Part shown: one piece after another, positions 1 to 6,209 of the stretch
How the letters are laid out: each line of letters opens with the position of its first letter
How positions within the stretch are numbered: position 1 is the first letter of the stretch
DNA from: Caldisericota bacterium
GTDB lineage: Bacteria; Caldisericota; Caldisericia; Cryosericales; Cryosericaceae
DNA length: 7,101 nucleotides
NCBI GenBank assembly: GCA_026390215.1
Contig: JAPLGJ010000127.1
Span: 1-7,101 of the forward strand
Direction of reading: 5' to 3'
Program-made: the position numbers and the translations under genes
Notes under the pieces: generated by a model
Seen by the model: only the letters and a program-made list of their open reading frames with translations
Told to the model about the DNA's origin: nothing
Database searches by the model: none

Positions 1-641
1 CCGGCGACGCTGCTGGACTGGCAACTCATCTGACGACGCTTCTGACAGGCCTCTGGTACGTTGGAAACCTCATAGAGCCGTGCATGCCGACCGTCTCAGA
101 CCGATTGCTGGAGGCAATCCGGAGGCCGCAGGCTGCCTGGAGAGACCTTGCATGGCGGGGACCTGGCTCAGAACTCCCCGAGGCAAGCTCGACCGTGCTG
201 TTCCCCCGTGTCCGGCCTGACCAGCTGGACGAGTTTCTGGCAGCCCAGACTGCCCGCAAGACTGGCTCTGCAACGGTCGCTGCTGCAACTCCCGCGCCTG
301 TTGCCAGCACCGATTCCGGCCTGATCACGATCGACGACGTCGCCAAAGTGCAGCTGCGCGTCGCCACGATCCTGGAAGGAGAACGGGTGCCCGAAACCGA
401 CAAGCTGGTCAAGCTGCGCGTCAAGGTCGGCAGCGAAGAGCGTACGATTGTGGCAGGCATCGGCAACCACTATGACCCGGCTCTGCTGGTCGGCAAGCAG
501 ATCGTGGTCGTCGCGAACCTCCAGCCACGCAAACTCAAAGGTATAACGTCGCAGGGTATGCTCCTCGCGGCTTCGGCCGGAGACGAGATGGCTCTGCTGA
601 CCCCGATGGCGGTCCTGCCGGACGGAGCGGAGATCCATTGA
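1..641 (+). CDS. metG: Methionine--tRNA ligase, C-terminal part (5' end outside window)
   Basis: This is the end of methionyl-tRNA synthetase, the cytoplasmic enzyme that charges tRNA(Met). The reading frame is open from base 3 to a TGA at 639-641, giving about 212 visible residues. The start and the catalytic Rossmann domain lie upstream of the window. The first part is the end of the helical anticodon-binding domain: 'NLIEPCMPTVSDRLLEAI' and the later 'LFPRV' are typical of MetRS. A Pro/Ala-rich linker follows. From about base 321 to the end there is an OB-fold tRNA-binding domain (Trbp111/EMAPII-like) with 'DDVAKVQLRVATI', 'DKLVKLRVKVG', 'IVAGIG', 'ANLQPRKLKGITSQGML'. This domain makes MetRS a dimer in many bacteria. 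An ATG at 84 is internal and is not the start. The stop overlaps the TTG start of tatD by 4 nt, so the two are probably translationally coupled. Confidence 0.95.
   Translation, partial: GDAAGLATHLTTLLTGLWYVGNLIEPCMPTVSDRLLEAIRRPQAAWRDLAWRGPGSELPEASSTVLFPRVRPDQLDEFLAAQTARKTGSATVAAATPAPVASTDSGLITIDDVAKVQLRVATILEGERVPETDKLVKLRVKVGSEERTIVAGIGNHYDPALLVGKQIVVVANLQPRKLKGITSQGMLLAASAGDEMALLTPMAVLPDGAEIH
629..632 (+). promoter_or_regulatory. Ribosome binding site for the TTG start of tatD
   Basis: GGAG lies 5 nt before the TTG at 638, inside the end of metG. A further GGAG lies at 624-627. This supports the non-ATG start, because the next in-frame ATG would remove the metal-binding DTHAH motif. Confidence 0.6.
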
Positions 642-1468
642 CCGAGCCCTCCTACATCGACACACACGCCCATGTCCAGATGGCCGAGTTCGACGACGAC
701 CGGAAGGATGTCCTGCGGCGATGCCGGGAGAGCGGCGTCCGCTGGATTGTCTGTCCGGGCGTTGACCTGGCCACGTCGGACCTCGCCGGGCACCTCGCGC
801 AACAGGAGTCCGGTGTCCTTGCGGCTATCGGAGTCCACCCCGAGGACTGTGCCGACGCACCGCCAGACTACCTGGCACAGCTGAGAGCCTTGTTCGCCCG
901 GTATGGCGAGAAGACAATCGCCATCGGAGAGATTGGACTGGATTTCAAGGAGGGCACTCCCGACCACATGGTACAGATGCGTTTCTTCGAGGAACAATTG
1001 CAGCTGGCTGCCGACCTGAGGCTCCCCATCATCGTGCACTCGCGCTTCGCCGAAGCTGAATCCTTGCGTGTCATCTCGCATTTTTCGGGATTGCGCGGGG
1101 TGATGCACTGCTTTGGAGGAACGCCGGCGGACGTCAGGCAAGCCGTGGGTATGGGGTTGTGCGTCTCCTTCACCGGCAACCTCACCTACCCAGGAGCAAG
1201 TGCGACGCGCGAGGCTCTGAAGGCTTGCCCCCTGGAGAGCCTGCTGCTCGAGACCGACGCACCATATATGCCGCCGGTACCGATGCGAGGAACGCGGAAC
1301 GAGCCTGCATTTGTCGTTCACACCTATCGCGCAGTGGCCTCACTGCTGGACACGGACCTTCTCGGTCTGAGCCAGCGCATTGAACAGACTGCTCGAGAAC
1401 TGTTCAACTACCACGAGGGGAGGGAACATGCCAGAGAAAAAAACATTCAGGATCACGCACAACCGTAA
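638..1468 (+). CDS. tatD: TatD-family metal-dependent hydrolase (deoxyribonuclease-like)
   Basis: A 276-residue TIM-barrel amidohydrolase of the TatD family. Family members are two-metal 3'-5' DNA exonucleases linked to DNA repair and degradation, but the physiological substrate often remains unknown. Expected metal and catalytic motifs are present in order: DTHAH (8-12), GVHP (65-68), GEIGLDF (97-103), HSR (134-136), HCFGG (157-161) and ETDAPYMPP (205-213). The start is TTG at 638; its TTGA overlaps the metG stop. The next methionine (residue 15) falls after the first metal motif. The metG-tatD pair is a common bacterial gene order. The last roughly 15 residues (after 'ELFNYHE') are charged, are not typical of the family and overlap the start of korD by 41 nt, so the C-terminal extension may simply result from read-on to the next stop. 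The family call is secure; the exact substrate is not. Confidence 0.93.
   Translation: MTEPSYIDTHAHVQMAEFDDDRKDVLRRCRESGVRWIVCPGVDLATSDLAGHLAQQESGVLAAIGVHPEDCADAPPDYLAQLRALFARYGEKTIAIGEIGLDFKEGTPDHMVQMRFFEEQLQLAADLRLPIIVHSRFAEAESLRVISHFSGLRGVMHCFGGTPADVRQAVGMGLCVSFTGNLTYPGASATREALKACPLESLLLETDAPYMPPVPMRGTRNEPAFVVHTYRAVASLLDTDLLGLSQRIEQTARELFNYHEGREHAREKNIQDHAQP
1417..1424 (+). promoter_or_regulatory. Strong ribosome binding site for korD
   Basis: GGGGAGGG, part of GAGGGGAGGG (1415-1424), lies immediately before the ATG at 1428 and inside the tatD coding region. It decides the korD start: an upstream in-frame ATG at 1380 would add 16 residues that are merely tatD sequence read in another frame. 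Confidence 0.75.
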
Positions 1469-1640
1469 GTGGTGCAAGGACTGCGGCATCTGCGTCGCCG
1501 TGTGCCCGAAGAAGGTCTACGAGATAGACCGGAGTGACCGGCACGCAATCGTCAACCCGCAGAACTGCATCGGCTGTCGGATGTGTGTCGAGCACTGTCC
1601 TGACTTCGCGCTCACCGTGGAGGAGGCCAAGAATGAGTGA
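1428..1640 (+). CDS. korD: 2-oxoglutarate:ferredoxin oxidoreductase, delta (2x[4Fe-4S] ferredoxin) subunit
   Basis: A 70-residue ferredoxin-like subunit that carries electrons between the catalytic KorAB core and free ferredoxin. Two classical CxxCxxCxxxCP motifs are visible: Cys16, 19, 22 and 26 (CKDCGICVAVCP) and Cys47, 50, 53 and 57 (CIGCRMCVEHCP). All ligands for two [4Fe-4S] clusters are thus present. The start at 1428 is chosen because of the strong Shine-Dalgarno just upstream and the typical length of KorD/VorD-type subunits. The gene overlaps tatD by 41 nt on its 5' side and korA by 8 nt on its 3' side. It could equally be named generically as the delta subunit of a 2-oxoacid oxidoreductase; the specific naming rests on the neighbouring alpha subunit, which resembles KorA. 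Confidence 0.9.
   Translation: MPEKKTFRITHNRKWCKDCGICVAVCPKKVYEIDRSDRHAIVNPQNCIGCRMCVEHCPDFALTVEEAKNE
1619..1626 (+). promoter_or_regulatory. Ribosome binding site for korA
   Basis: GGAGGAGG lies 6 nt before the ATG at 1633, inside the end of korD. It supports 1633 as the korA start over the longer open frame that extends upstream through korD. Confidence 0.75.
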
Positions 1641-2760
1641 AAAGATGGTTCTGATGCAAGGCAACGAGGCCGTCGCCGAGGGCGCGATTGCCGCAGGTGT
1701 GCGGTTCTACGCCGGATACCCTATCACACCGTCCTCCGAAGTCGCCGAGACCATGGCCAAGCGCATGCCAGAGGTAGGCGGTACCTTCATCCAGATGGAG
1801 GACGAAATCGCGAGCATCATGGCGATCGTCGGGGCATCGTTGGCCGGAAAAAAGGTACTGACCGCGACATCCGGGCCCGGGTTCTCGCTGATGCAGGAAG
1901 GTCTCGGCTACGCATGCATGGTCGAGGCACCCATCGTGATTCTGGACTCCATGCGCTATGGGCCTTCGACAGGCATGGCGACGAAAGTCTCACAGATGGA
2001 TCTCATGCAAACACGCTGGGGAACTCACGGCGACCATTGGGTGATCGTCCTTTCTCCCTCCAGTGTCGAGGAGTCCTACCAGTTGACCATACGCGCGGTC
2101 AACCTGGCCGAGAAGTACAGGAACCCTGTCATTGTCCTGTCCGACGAGACCATCTCTCATTTGCGTGAACCCATCGACATCAGCATTCCGCCGGTCCTTG
2201 TCGAGCGCAGACTCCCGACCGCCAAGGCCGATTACCTTCCCTACAGAACAGACGAATCCCTGGTCCCGACGGTCGCCAACGTTGGCACCGGCTTCCGTAC
2301 CAGCTGCACGGGCCTTGTGCACGGTGAATCCGGCTTCCAGACCGCAAATGGCCATGTGGCAGAGGCCCTTGTCGAGCGTCTGCGCGACAAACTCTTCAAC
2401 AACCTCGACGACATCATCCAGTTCGAGACCGACCGCGTCGAGGACGCCGACGTCCTGTTCATGAGCTTCGGCATCACCGCCCGCGGAGTAAGTGAGGCGG
2501 TCGAAACGCTTCGTTCTCATGGAAGGAAAGCCGGGTCGCTTCGGTTCATCACGCTGTTCCCGTTCGACGACGACCGTGTCCGCAAAGCTGCCGGCAATGC
2601 CAGGACAATCGTCGTCCCCGAGCTCAATTCCGGTCAACTCGTCCTTCTCGTCAAGAGAGTGTTCGGAGACTCTCGGAAGGTCGTGCCCATGAACAAGATC
2701 AATGGCGACCTGATCAGCCCGCAGGAGATCCTCAACTTCCTCCGGGAGGAGAACCTATGA
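1633..2760 (+). CDS. korA: 2-oxoglutarate:ferredoxin oxidoreductase, alpha subunit
   Basis: A 375-residue alpha subunit of the heterotetrameric enzyme that converts 2-oxoglutarate, CoA and oxidised ferredoxin to succinyl-CoA, CO2 and reduced ferredoxin, or the reverse in reductive carbon fixation. It contains the pyrimidine-binding part of the TPP site (residues about 1-200) followed by the C-terminal transketolase-like domain. Visible family motifs are GNEAVAEGAIAAG (10-22), GYPITPSSE (28-36), QMEDEIAS (54-61), TSGPGFSLMQE (79-89), RWGTHGDH, and near the C-terminus PELNSGQLVL and NKINGDLISPQEIL. The MEDEIAS and TRWGTHGDH segments resemble KorA more than the VorB (branched-chain) or PorA (pyruvate) relatives known to me, so 2-oxoglutarate is the favoured substrate. 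This is inference from motif memory, not an alignment. It overlaps korD by 8 nt and korB by 4 nt (ATGA). Length is normal and I see no damage. Confidence 0.92.
   Translation: MSEKMVLMQGNEAVAEGAIAAGVRFYAGYPITPSSEVAETMAKRMPEVGGTFIQMEDEIASIMAIVGASLAGKKVLTATSGPGFSLMQEGLGYACMVEAPIVILDSMRYGPSTGMATKVSQMDLMQTRWGTHGDHWVIVLSPSSVEESYQLTIRAVNLAEKYRNPVIVLSDETISHLREPIDISIPPVLVERRLPTAKADYLPYRTDESLVPTVANVGTGFRTSCTGLVHGESGFQTANGHVAEALVERLRDKLFNNLDDIIQFETDRVEDADVLFMSFGITARGVSEAVETLRSHGRKAGSLRFITLFPFDDDRVRKAAGNARTIVVPELNSGQLVLLVKRVFGDSRKVVPMNKINGDLISPQEILNFLREENL
2744..2751 (+). promoter_or_regulatory. Ribosome binding site for korB
   Basis: GGGAGGAG lies 5 nt before the ATG at 2757, whose ATGA overlaps the korA stop. 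Confidence 0.75.
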
Positions 2761-3551
2761 GACTCGATCTTCTCCGAAGCGAACGACTGCCCAACATCTG
2801 GTGCCCCGGTTGTGGCAACGGCATTGTCCTCCGTGCGCTCCTCGAGGCAATCGATCAGCTGCAACTGGATCCCGACAACGTCGTCCTCGTATCGGGCATC
2901 GGCTGCTCTTCACGTGCCCCGGCATATACCGCCTTCGACAATGTGCACAGCCTCCATGGCCGCGCCATTCCAGTCGCGACGGGCATCAAGCTGGCCAATC
3001 CGGACCTCACGGTCATCGTGGTCACCGGCGACGGCGACAGCTCGGCAATCGGTGGCAACCATCTGATCCATGCCGCACGCCGGGACGTCGACATTACGGT
3101 TGTGGTGTTCAACAACTACAACTATGGGATGACTGGCGGGCAGGCGTCGCCGCTTACGCCGACCTCTTCGATCACGACGACGACCCCGAACGGCATGCTG
3201 GACCGACCATTCGACCTTGTGAAGCTGGCAGCCGGAGCCGGTGCGACGTATGTTGCCCGTTCTGGCATCTACTTCGCAAAGCATCTTGTCGACCACCTCA
3301 AGAAGGCCATCGCCCATGACGGCTTCTCTCTTGTCGACGCTGTCGCCCAATGTCCTACGTACTTTGGGCGGTTCAACAGGAAGGGCAGCGCAGGACAGAT
3401 GGTCACATCGCAGAAGGACTGGATGGTCCTCAAGAGCGTGGCCGAGAAGAAGACGCCCGAAGAACTGGCGGGAAAGGTCATCATCGGCGAATTCGTGAAT
3501 ATCGAGCGCCATGCGCCGGTGAGCGCCGCCGCGCCCAAGGAGCAGGCCTGA
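2757..3551 (+). CDS. korB: 2-oxoglutarate:ferredoxin oxidoreductase, beta (TPP-binding) subunit
   Basis: A 264-residue beta subunit that binds thiamine diphosphate/Mg2+ and one [4Fe-4S] cluster in the KorABCD complex. The N-terminus has WCPGCGNG with Cys16 and Cys19. Two further conserved cysteines are Cys50 (SGIGCSSR) and Cys199 (VAQCPTYFGRFNR), which together match the four cluster ligands expected from the pyruvate:ferredoxin oxidoreductase superfamily. The diphosphate/Mg2+ motif is GDGDSSAIGGNH (91-102) followed by NNYNYGMTGGQ (119-129), a standard GDG...NN TPP signature. The start overlaps korA by ATGA and has a strong Shine-Dalgarno. Only 1 nt separates its stop from korC. The C-terminus ends in an Ala/Pro-rich tail. 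Length is slightly below the roughly 280-290 residues common in the family, with all key residues intact. Confidence 0.93.
   Translation: MRLDLLRSERLPNIWCPGCGNGIVLRALLEAIDQLQLDPDNVVLVSGIGCSSRAPAYTAFDNVHSLHGRAIPVATGIKLANPDLTVIVVTGDGDSSAIGGNHLIHAARRDVDITVVVFNNYNYGMTGGQASPLTPTSSITTTTPNGMLDRPFDLVKLAAGAGATYVARSGIYFAKHLVDHLKKAIAHDGFSLVDAVAQCPTYFGRFNRKGSAGQMVTSQKDWMVLKSVAEKKTPEELAGKVIIGEFVNIERHAPVSAAAPKEQA
3537..3542 (+). promoter_or_regulatory. Ribosome binding site for korC
   Basis: AAGGAG lies 10 nt before the ATG at 3553, at the end of the korB coding region. Confidence 0.6.
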
Positions 3552-3552
3552 C

Positions 3553-4131
3553 ATGGGAAACGATAGCCGTTTCGAACTCCGCATGACCGGCAGCGGCGGG
3601 CAGGGACTCATCCTGGGTTCCATCATCCTCGCGGAGGCCGCCATCATGGAAGGCAAGACCGTCACACAGAGTCAAGTTTATGGCGCGGAAGCGCGGGGAG
3701 GAACGACCAAGGCCGAACTTGTCATCTCGGACAAGCATATCGCCTATCCCAAGGTCACTGATCCAGACCTGCTCGCAGCAATGACCAACGAGGGCCTCAA
3801 GCAATATGGCGGAGGGATCAGCCGGAAGACCCGGGTCGTCATCGATTCATCCGTGATGTCTGCCCCTGACTCTCTGGATGAGGAGAACTGCCGGGGCCTT
3901 CTGGCCCTTCCCATACGCAGCACCCTCATCAGCAGGCTGGAGTCCGAGCTTGGACTCAACATCGTCCTTCTCGGCATCATCGAGGGTCTGACGGCCATCG
4001 TGGACGTCGAGACACTTCGCAAGGCAATCGCGATGCACGTCAAGAAGCAGTTCCTCGACCTCAACATGAAGGCACTGGACCTCGGCATGGAAATGGTCGA
4101 GGCTCAAGCCAGAGCCGGCATACGCATCTGA
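3553..4131 (+). CDS. korC: 2-oxoglutarate:ferredoxin oxidoreductase, gamma subunit
   Basis: A 192-residue gamma subunit of the 2-oxoacid:acceptor oxidoreductase family. In this superfamily the gamma domain binds CoA and closes over the active site. Motifs are GSGGQG (13-18), an early helix ending in EGKTVT, and QSQVYGAEARGGT (39-51), which is the family hallmark; the later 'NIVLLGIIEGL' segment also fits. Length is typical and no gamma/alpha fusion is present, so the enzyme is of the four-separate-subunit type. The gene begins 1 nt after the korB stop and closes the apparent metG-tatD-korDABC transcription unit. A strong inverted repeat lies 53 nt downstream. Confidence 0.93.
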   Translation: MGNDSRFELRMTGSGGQGLILGSIILAEAAIMEGKTVTQSQVYGAEARGGTTKAELVISDKHIAYPKVTDPDLLAAMTNEGLKQYGGGISRKTRVVIDSSVMSAPDSLDEENCRGLLALPIRSTLISRLESELGLNIVLLGIIEGLTAIVDVETLRKAIAMHVKKQFLDLNMKALDLGMEMVEAQARAGIRI

Positions 4132-4184
4132 GGGCTGCATCGCCGGTCCGGGGTTTCTGTGATTGCCATGTGCGCCTCACATTT

Positions 4185-4219
4185 GTCACAAAGGACACCG
4201 CCAGGGTGTCCTTTGTGAC
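4185..4219 (+). terminator. Perfect 15-bp inverted repeat with 5-nt loop; candidate terminator or operator
   Basis: The left arm at 4185-4199 and right arm at 4205-4219 are exact reverse complements (GTCACAAAGGACACC against GGTGTCCTTTGTGAC), separated by GCCAG. As RNA this makes a very stable hairpin 53 nt after the korC stop and 68 nt before the next start. There is no T-run after it on either strand, so it is not a textbook intrinsic terminator. It could be a U-tract-less terminator, a 3'-end stabiliser for the kor mRNA, or a protein-binding operator for the downstream genes. The rest of the 156-bp gap shows no convincing -35/-10 pair. The symmetry is certain; the role is not. Confidence 0.5.
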
Positions 4220-4287
4220 GTTCCAGTGCCCCTGCCCGCGCGCGGCCACAGGCCAGCAATGCGATTCCACTGCACTCCCGAGAAATC

Positions 4288-5187
4288 ATGAAGTTTGACA
4301 GGTTCTCCAGTCCTCTTGGGCAGCCTTACGTCGCCGAGATCGAGGATGTTCCTCTCTATCACTATCTTCCGGGCGACTCGGTGCTTGTCCTGGAGGTGCC
4401 CGGATGCCCCCTGCGGTGCCCGTACTGTGACCGCCCGACGCTGGCGCGCTCACAGGACTGGTCGCCCTACGACCCTGCCAGGGTCGCCGCCGCAGTGGAG
4501 AAACTCGGGAGCCAGCCCGGGTTTGCCGGCGTGGCCTGGAGTGGTGGTGAACCCTCGCTGCACTGGGACAACGTCGTCGAGTGTTCCCGAAAAGTCCACC
4601 AGGTTGGCAGGAAGGTCGCCCTCGCAACGAACGGCGGGGTGACGGCGGACCTTCTCCACGACTCACCCGGAACGGTAGATGCACTGCTTGTCAGATTCAA
4701 GGGCTTTTCCGACGAGACATATCGGACTCTGGGAAGTCCGGCCGGACTCCTGGAGAATAGTCGAGCCCTTGTGGAATGTGCCATCGACGCCGGGATCCAC
4801 GTCGAACTCATGCTCGATATTGCGCGGGACACTCCGCCCCAGGGACAGGAGTTCTCTGCCATGCTCGCGTGGATCGCCCAGGACCTTCGCAGGGGAATCC
4901 CGCTCCACCTCCGAGCGGTCGCCCCCGAGCATGGTTTCACAATTCACCAAGGCCCCGTCATGCCTTTTCTCGAAAACCTTGTAGAATCTGGACGAAGACA
5001 GCATCTTGGCTTCATCTACCTGAGTAACTGCCATGGGCATTTCTTCAACAATACGATGTGTCCCAACTGCTATTCTGTCATCGTCGACCGGACGACTCGT
5101 CCACTGGACCTGTCCTTCGTCACAGACGGAATATGTGGCAACTGCGGTACGGACGTTGGATTGACACTCGACAAGGAGACACCTTGA
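4288..5187 (+). CDS. AmmeMemoRadiSam-type radical SAM enzyme (short N-terminus)
   Basis: A 299-residue radical SAM protein. The 4Fe-4S/SAM motif is CPLRCPYC (Cys40, 44, 47; CxxxCxxC), preceded by VPLYHYLPGDSVLVLEVPG, which closely resembles the 'PLYHFLPG...GC' entry of the AmmeMemoRadiSam-system radical SAM family. Further matches are SGGEPS (85-90), ATNGG, VRFKGFSDETYRTL, the 'HVELMLDIA' strand, and a C-terminal cysteine pair set CPNC (258-261) and CGNC (283-286). That tail matches the family's C-terminal zinc-ribbon-like end. Relatives usually have about 40 more N-terminal residues with a CxxCxxxC-like region; here it is absent, and an in-frame TGA at 4216 blocks extension. The Shine-Dalgarno is weak. 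The reaction and substrate are not known to me; PflA-like activases are the nearest well-known relatives. No Memo or AMMECR1 gene is in the window. Its stop overlaps the TTG start of apbE. Confidence 0.8.
   Translation: MKFDRFSSPLGQPYVAEIEDVPLYHYLPGDSVLVLEVPGCPLRCPYCDRPTLARSQDWSPYDPARVAAAVEKLGSQPGFAGVAWSGGEPSLHWDNVVECSRKVHQVGRKVALATNGGVTADLLHDSPGTVDALLVRFKGFSDETYRTLGSPAGLLENSRALVECAIDAGIHVELMLDIARDTPPQGQEFSAMLAWIAQDLRRGIPLHLRAVAPEHGFTIHQGPVMPFLENLVESGRRQHLGFIYLSNCHGHFFNNTMCPNCYSVIVDRTTRPLDLSFVTDGICGNCGTDVGLTLDKETP
5173..5178 (+). promoter_or_regulatory. Ribosome binding site for the TTG start of apbE
   Basis: AAGGAG lies 5 nt before TTG at 5184, inside the end of the radical SAM gene. It supports this start over the in-frame ATG at 5058, which would add 42 residues that are only the radical SAM sequence in another frame. 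Confidence 0.7.
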
Positions 5188-6209
5188 GAAAGGCAATTGC
5201 CCCGATCGTGGCACTGATCGTCGTCGGAGCTGGACTGGCGACCTTCTTCGCCCTGCGCGCATCACCTGAGCCGGTGACGTCCACATACTTCCTCATGGAC
5301 ACAGTCCTCACCGTCAAGACCACCGGAGGCGATGCCACCGCAATCAACGAGCATCTCCATGCTCTGGCATCCGGCGTCGACAGCATGACCAGCTACTACA
5401 AGTCCGAGTCCGAGACGGTACGCGTGAATACGGCCGCCGGCAGAGGGCCAGTGTCCGTCTCACCGGAGTACGCAGCGCTGCTGAAAGCCGCCATGGCCGT
5501 GGAAACCATCGACCATGGCGAGACGTTCGATATAGCGATTGCGCCCGTCTCATCGCTCTGGGGCTTCTCGACCAAGGATTTCAGGGTCCCTGCCGCCAAG
5601 GAGATATCGGATACGCTCGCCTATTCTCACTCAGATCAGCTCACGATTGCCGACAGCACCGTGCAGATTCGAGACTCCCGGGCCCGCATCGACCTGGGCG
5701 GTGTCGCCAAGGGCTACTCGCTGGACGTCATGGAGGAATACCTCCACACCGTCACACCCCAGCCCCGGCAGGTGATCGTCGATTTCGGCGGCAACCTCCT
5801 GCTGTATAGCGGCGGCCAGAAGCACGACTGGAAGATCGGTATTCGCGATCCGCGGGGTCAGGGGATCATCGGCTACGTCCGCTCAGGGGATGCCTTTGTA
5901 GCTACATCCGGAGATTATGAGCGGTACTTCGAGCGGGATGGCACAAGATACTGTCACATCATCGACCCATCGACGGGATACCCGGGGACCCTCAATCAGA
6001 GCGTCACGGTCATCACCGGCATGGAGCCCATGCAAGGAGCTATCGGTGATGCTCTGGGCAAGGTCTTCTTCTGCTCAACAGCCGAAACTCAGCATTCACT
6101 CTTCCCAGCGGCCCAGAACCAGGGGGCCATCGGCATTGTCATCGTCGACGCTGCCGGAACACGGTCCACACTGGGGCCGATTACCTTCGTGCCCACAACT
6201 GATCAATGA
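5184..6209 (+). CDS. apbE: FAD:protein FMN transferase, membrane-anchored
   Basis: A 341-residue ApbE-family enzyme that uses FAD and Mg2+ to attach FMN covalently to Thr/Ser of extracytoplasmic redox proteins such as RnfG/RnfD, NqrB/C or FMN_bind-domain proteins. Residues about 4-24 form one hydrophobic segment after MRK. No lipobox cysteine is present, so it is probably a signal anchor or secreted form rather than a lipoprotein. Family motifs in order are FLMDT (36-40), FDIAIAPVSSLWGF (115-128), DLGGVAKGY (170-178), DFGGN (200-204), WKIGIRDPR (216-224), TSGDYERYF (241-249), HIIDPSTGYP (258-267) and DALGKVFF (289-296), where Asp289 is the expected metal ligand. The start TTG at 5184 is favoured by the Shine-Dalgarno and by the signal segment that follows. 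It overlaps the radical SAM gene by TTGA and the next gene by ATGA. No acceptor with a clear flavinylation motif is visible in the window. Confidence 0.93.
   Translation: MRKAIAPIVALIVVGAGLATFFALRASPEPVTSTYFLMDTVLTVKTTGGDATAINEHLHALASGVDSMTSYYKSESETVRVNTAAGRGPVSVSPEYAALLKAAMAVETIDHGETFDIAIAPVSSLWGFSTKDFRVPAAKEISDTLAYSHSDQLTIADSTVQIRDSRARIDLGGVAKGYSLDVMEEYLHTVTPQPRQVIVDFGGNLLLYSGGQKHDWKIGIRDPRGQGIIGYVRSGDAFVATSGDYERYFERDGTRYCHIIDPSTGYPGTLNQSVTVITGMEPMQGAIGDALGKVFFCSTAETQHSLFPAAQNQGAIGIVIVDAAGTRSTLGPITFVPTTDQ

Noticed and set aside
470..1321. Long open frame on the - strand opposite metG/tatD (283 codons)
   Set aside because: It is the complement of two clear + strand genes, has no recognisable motifs and reflects the GC-rich third-position bias of the coding strand.
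1633..2760. Naming the alpha subunit as VorB or PorA (branched-chain or pyruvate oxidoreductase)
   Set aside because: The MEDEIAS and TRWGTHGDH segments and the four-subunit D-A-B-C order fit KorA better, but substrate choice remains an inference without alignment.
2910..3665. Long - strand open frame opposite korB/korC (251 codons)
   Set aside because: Shadow of korB/korC; low-complexity Arg-rich translation with no family signature.
4168..4218. Possible 16-codon ORF (ATG to TGA) in frame with the radical SAM gene across the hairpin
   Set aside because: No Shine-Dalgarno, no resemblance to the missing N-terminal region or to a leader peptide with codon runs, and it overlaps the inverted repeat whose symmetry explains its composition.
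4132..4287. Sigma-70 promoter for the radical SAM-apbE run
   Set aside because: TTGTCA- and TTGTGA-like hexamers occur but no acceptable -10 sequence lies at the right spacing in this GC-rich gap, so no promoter is called.
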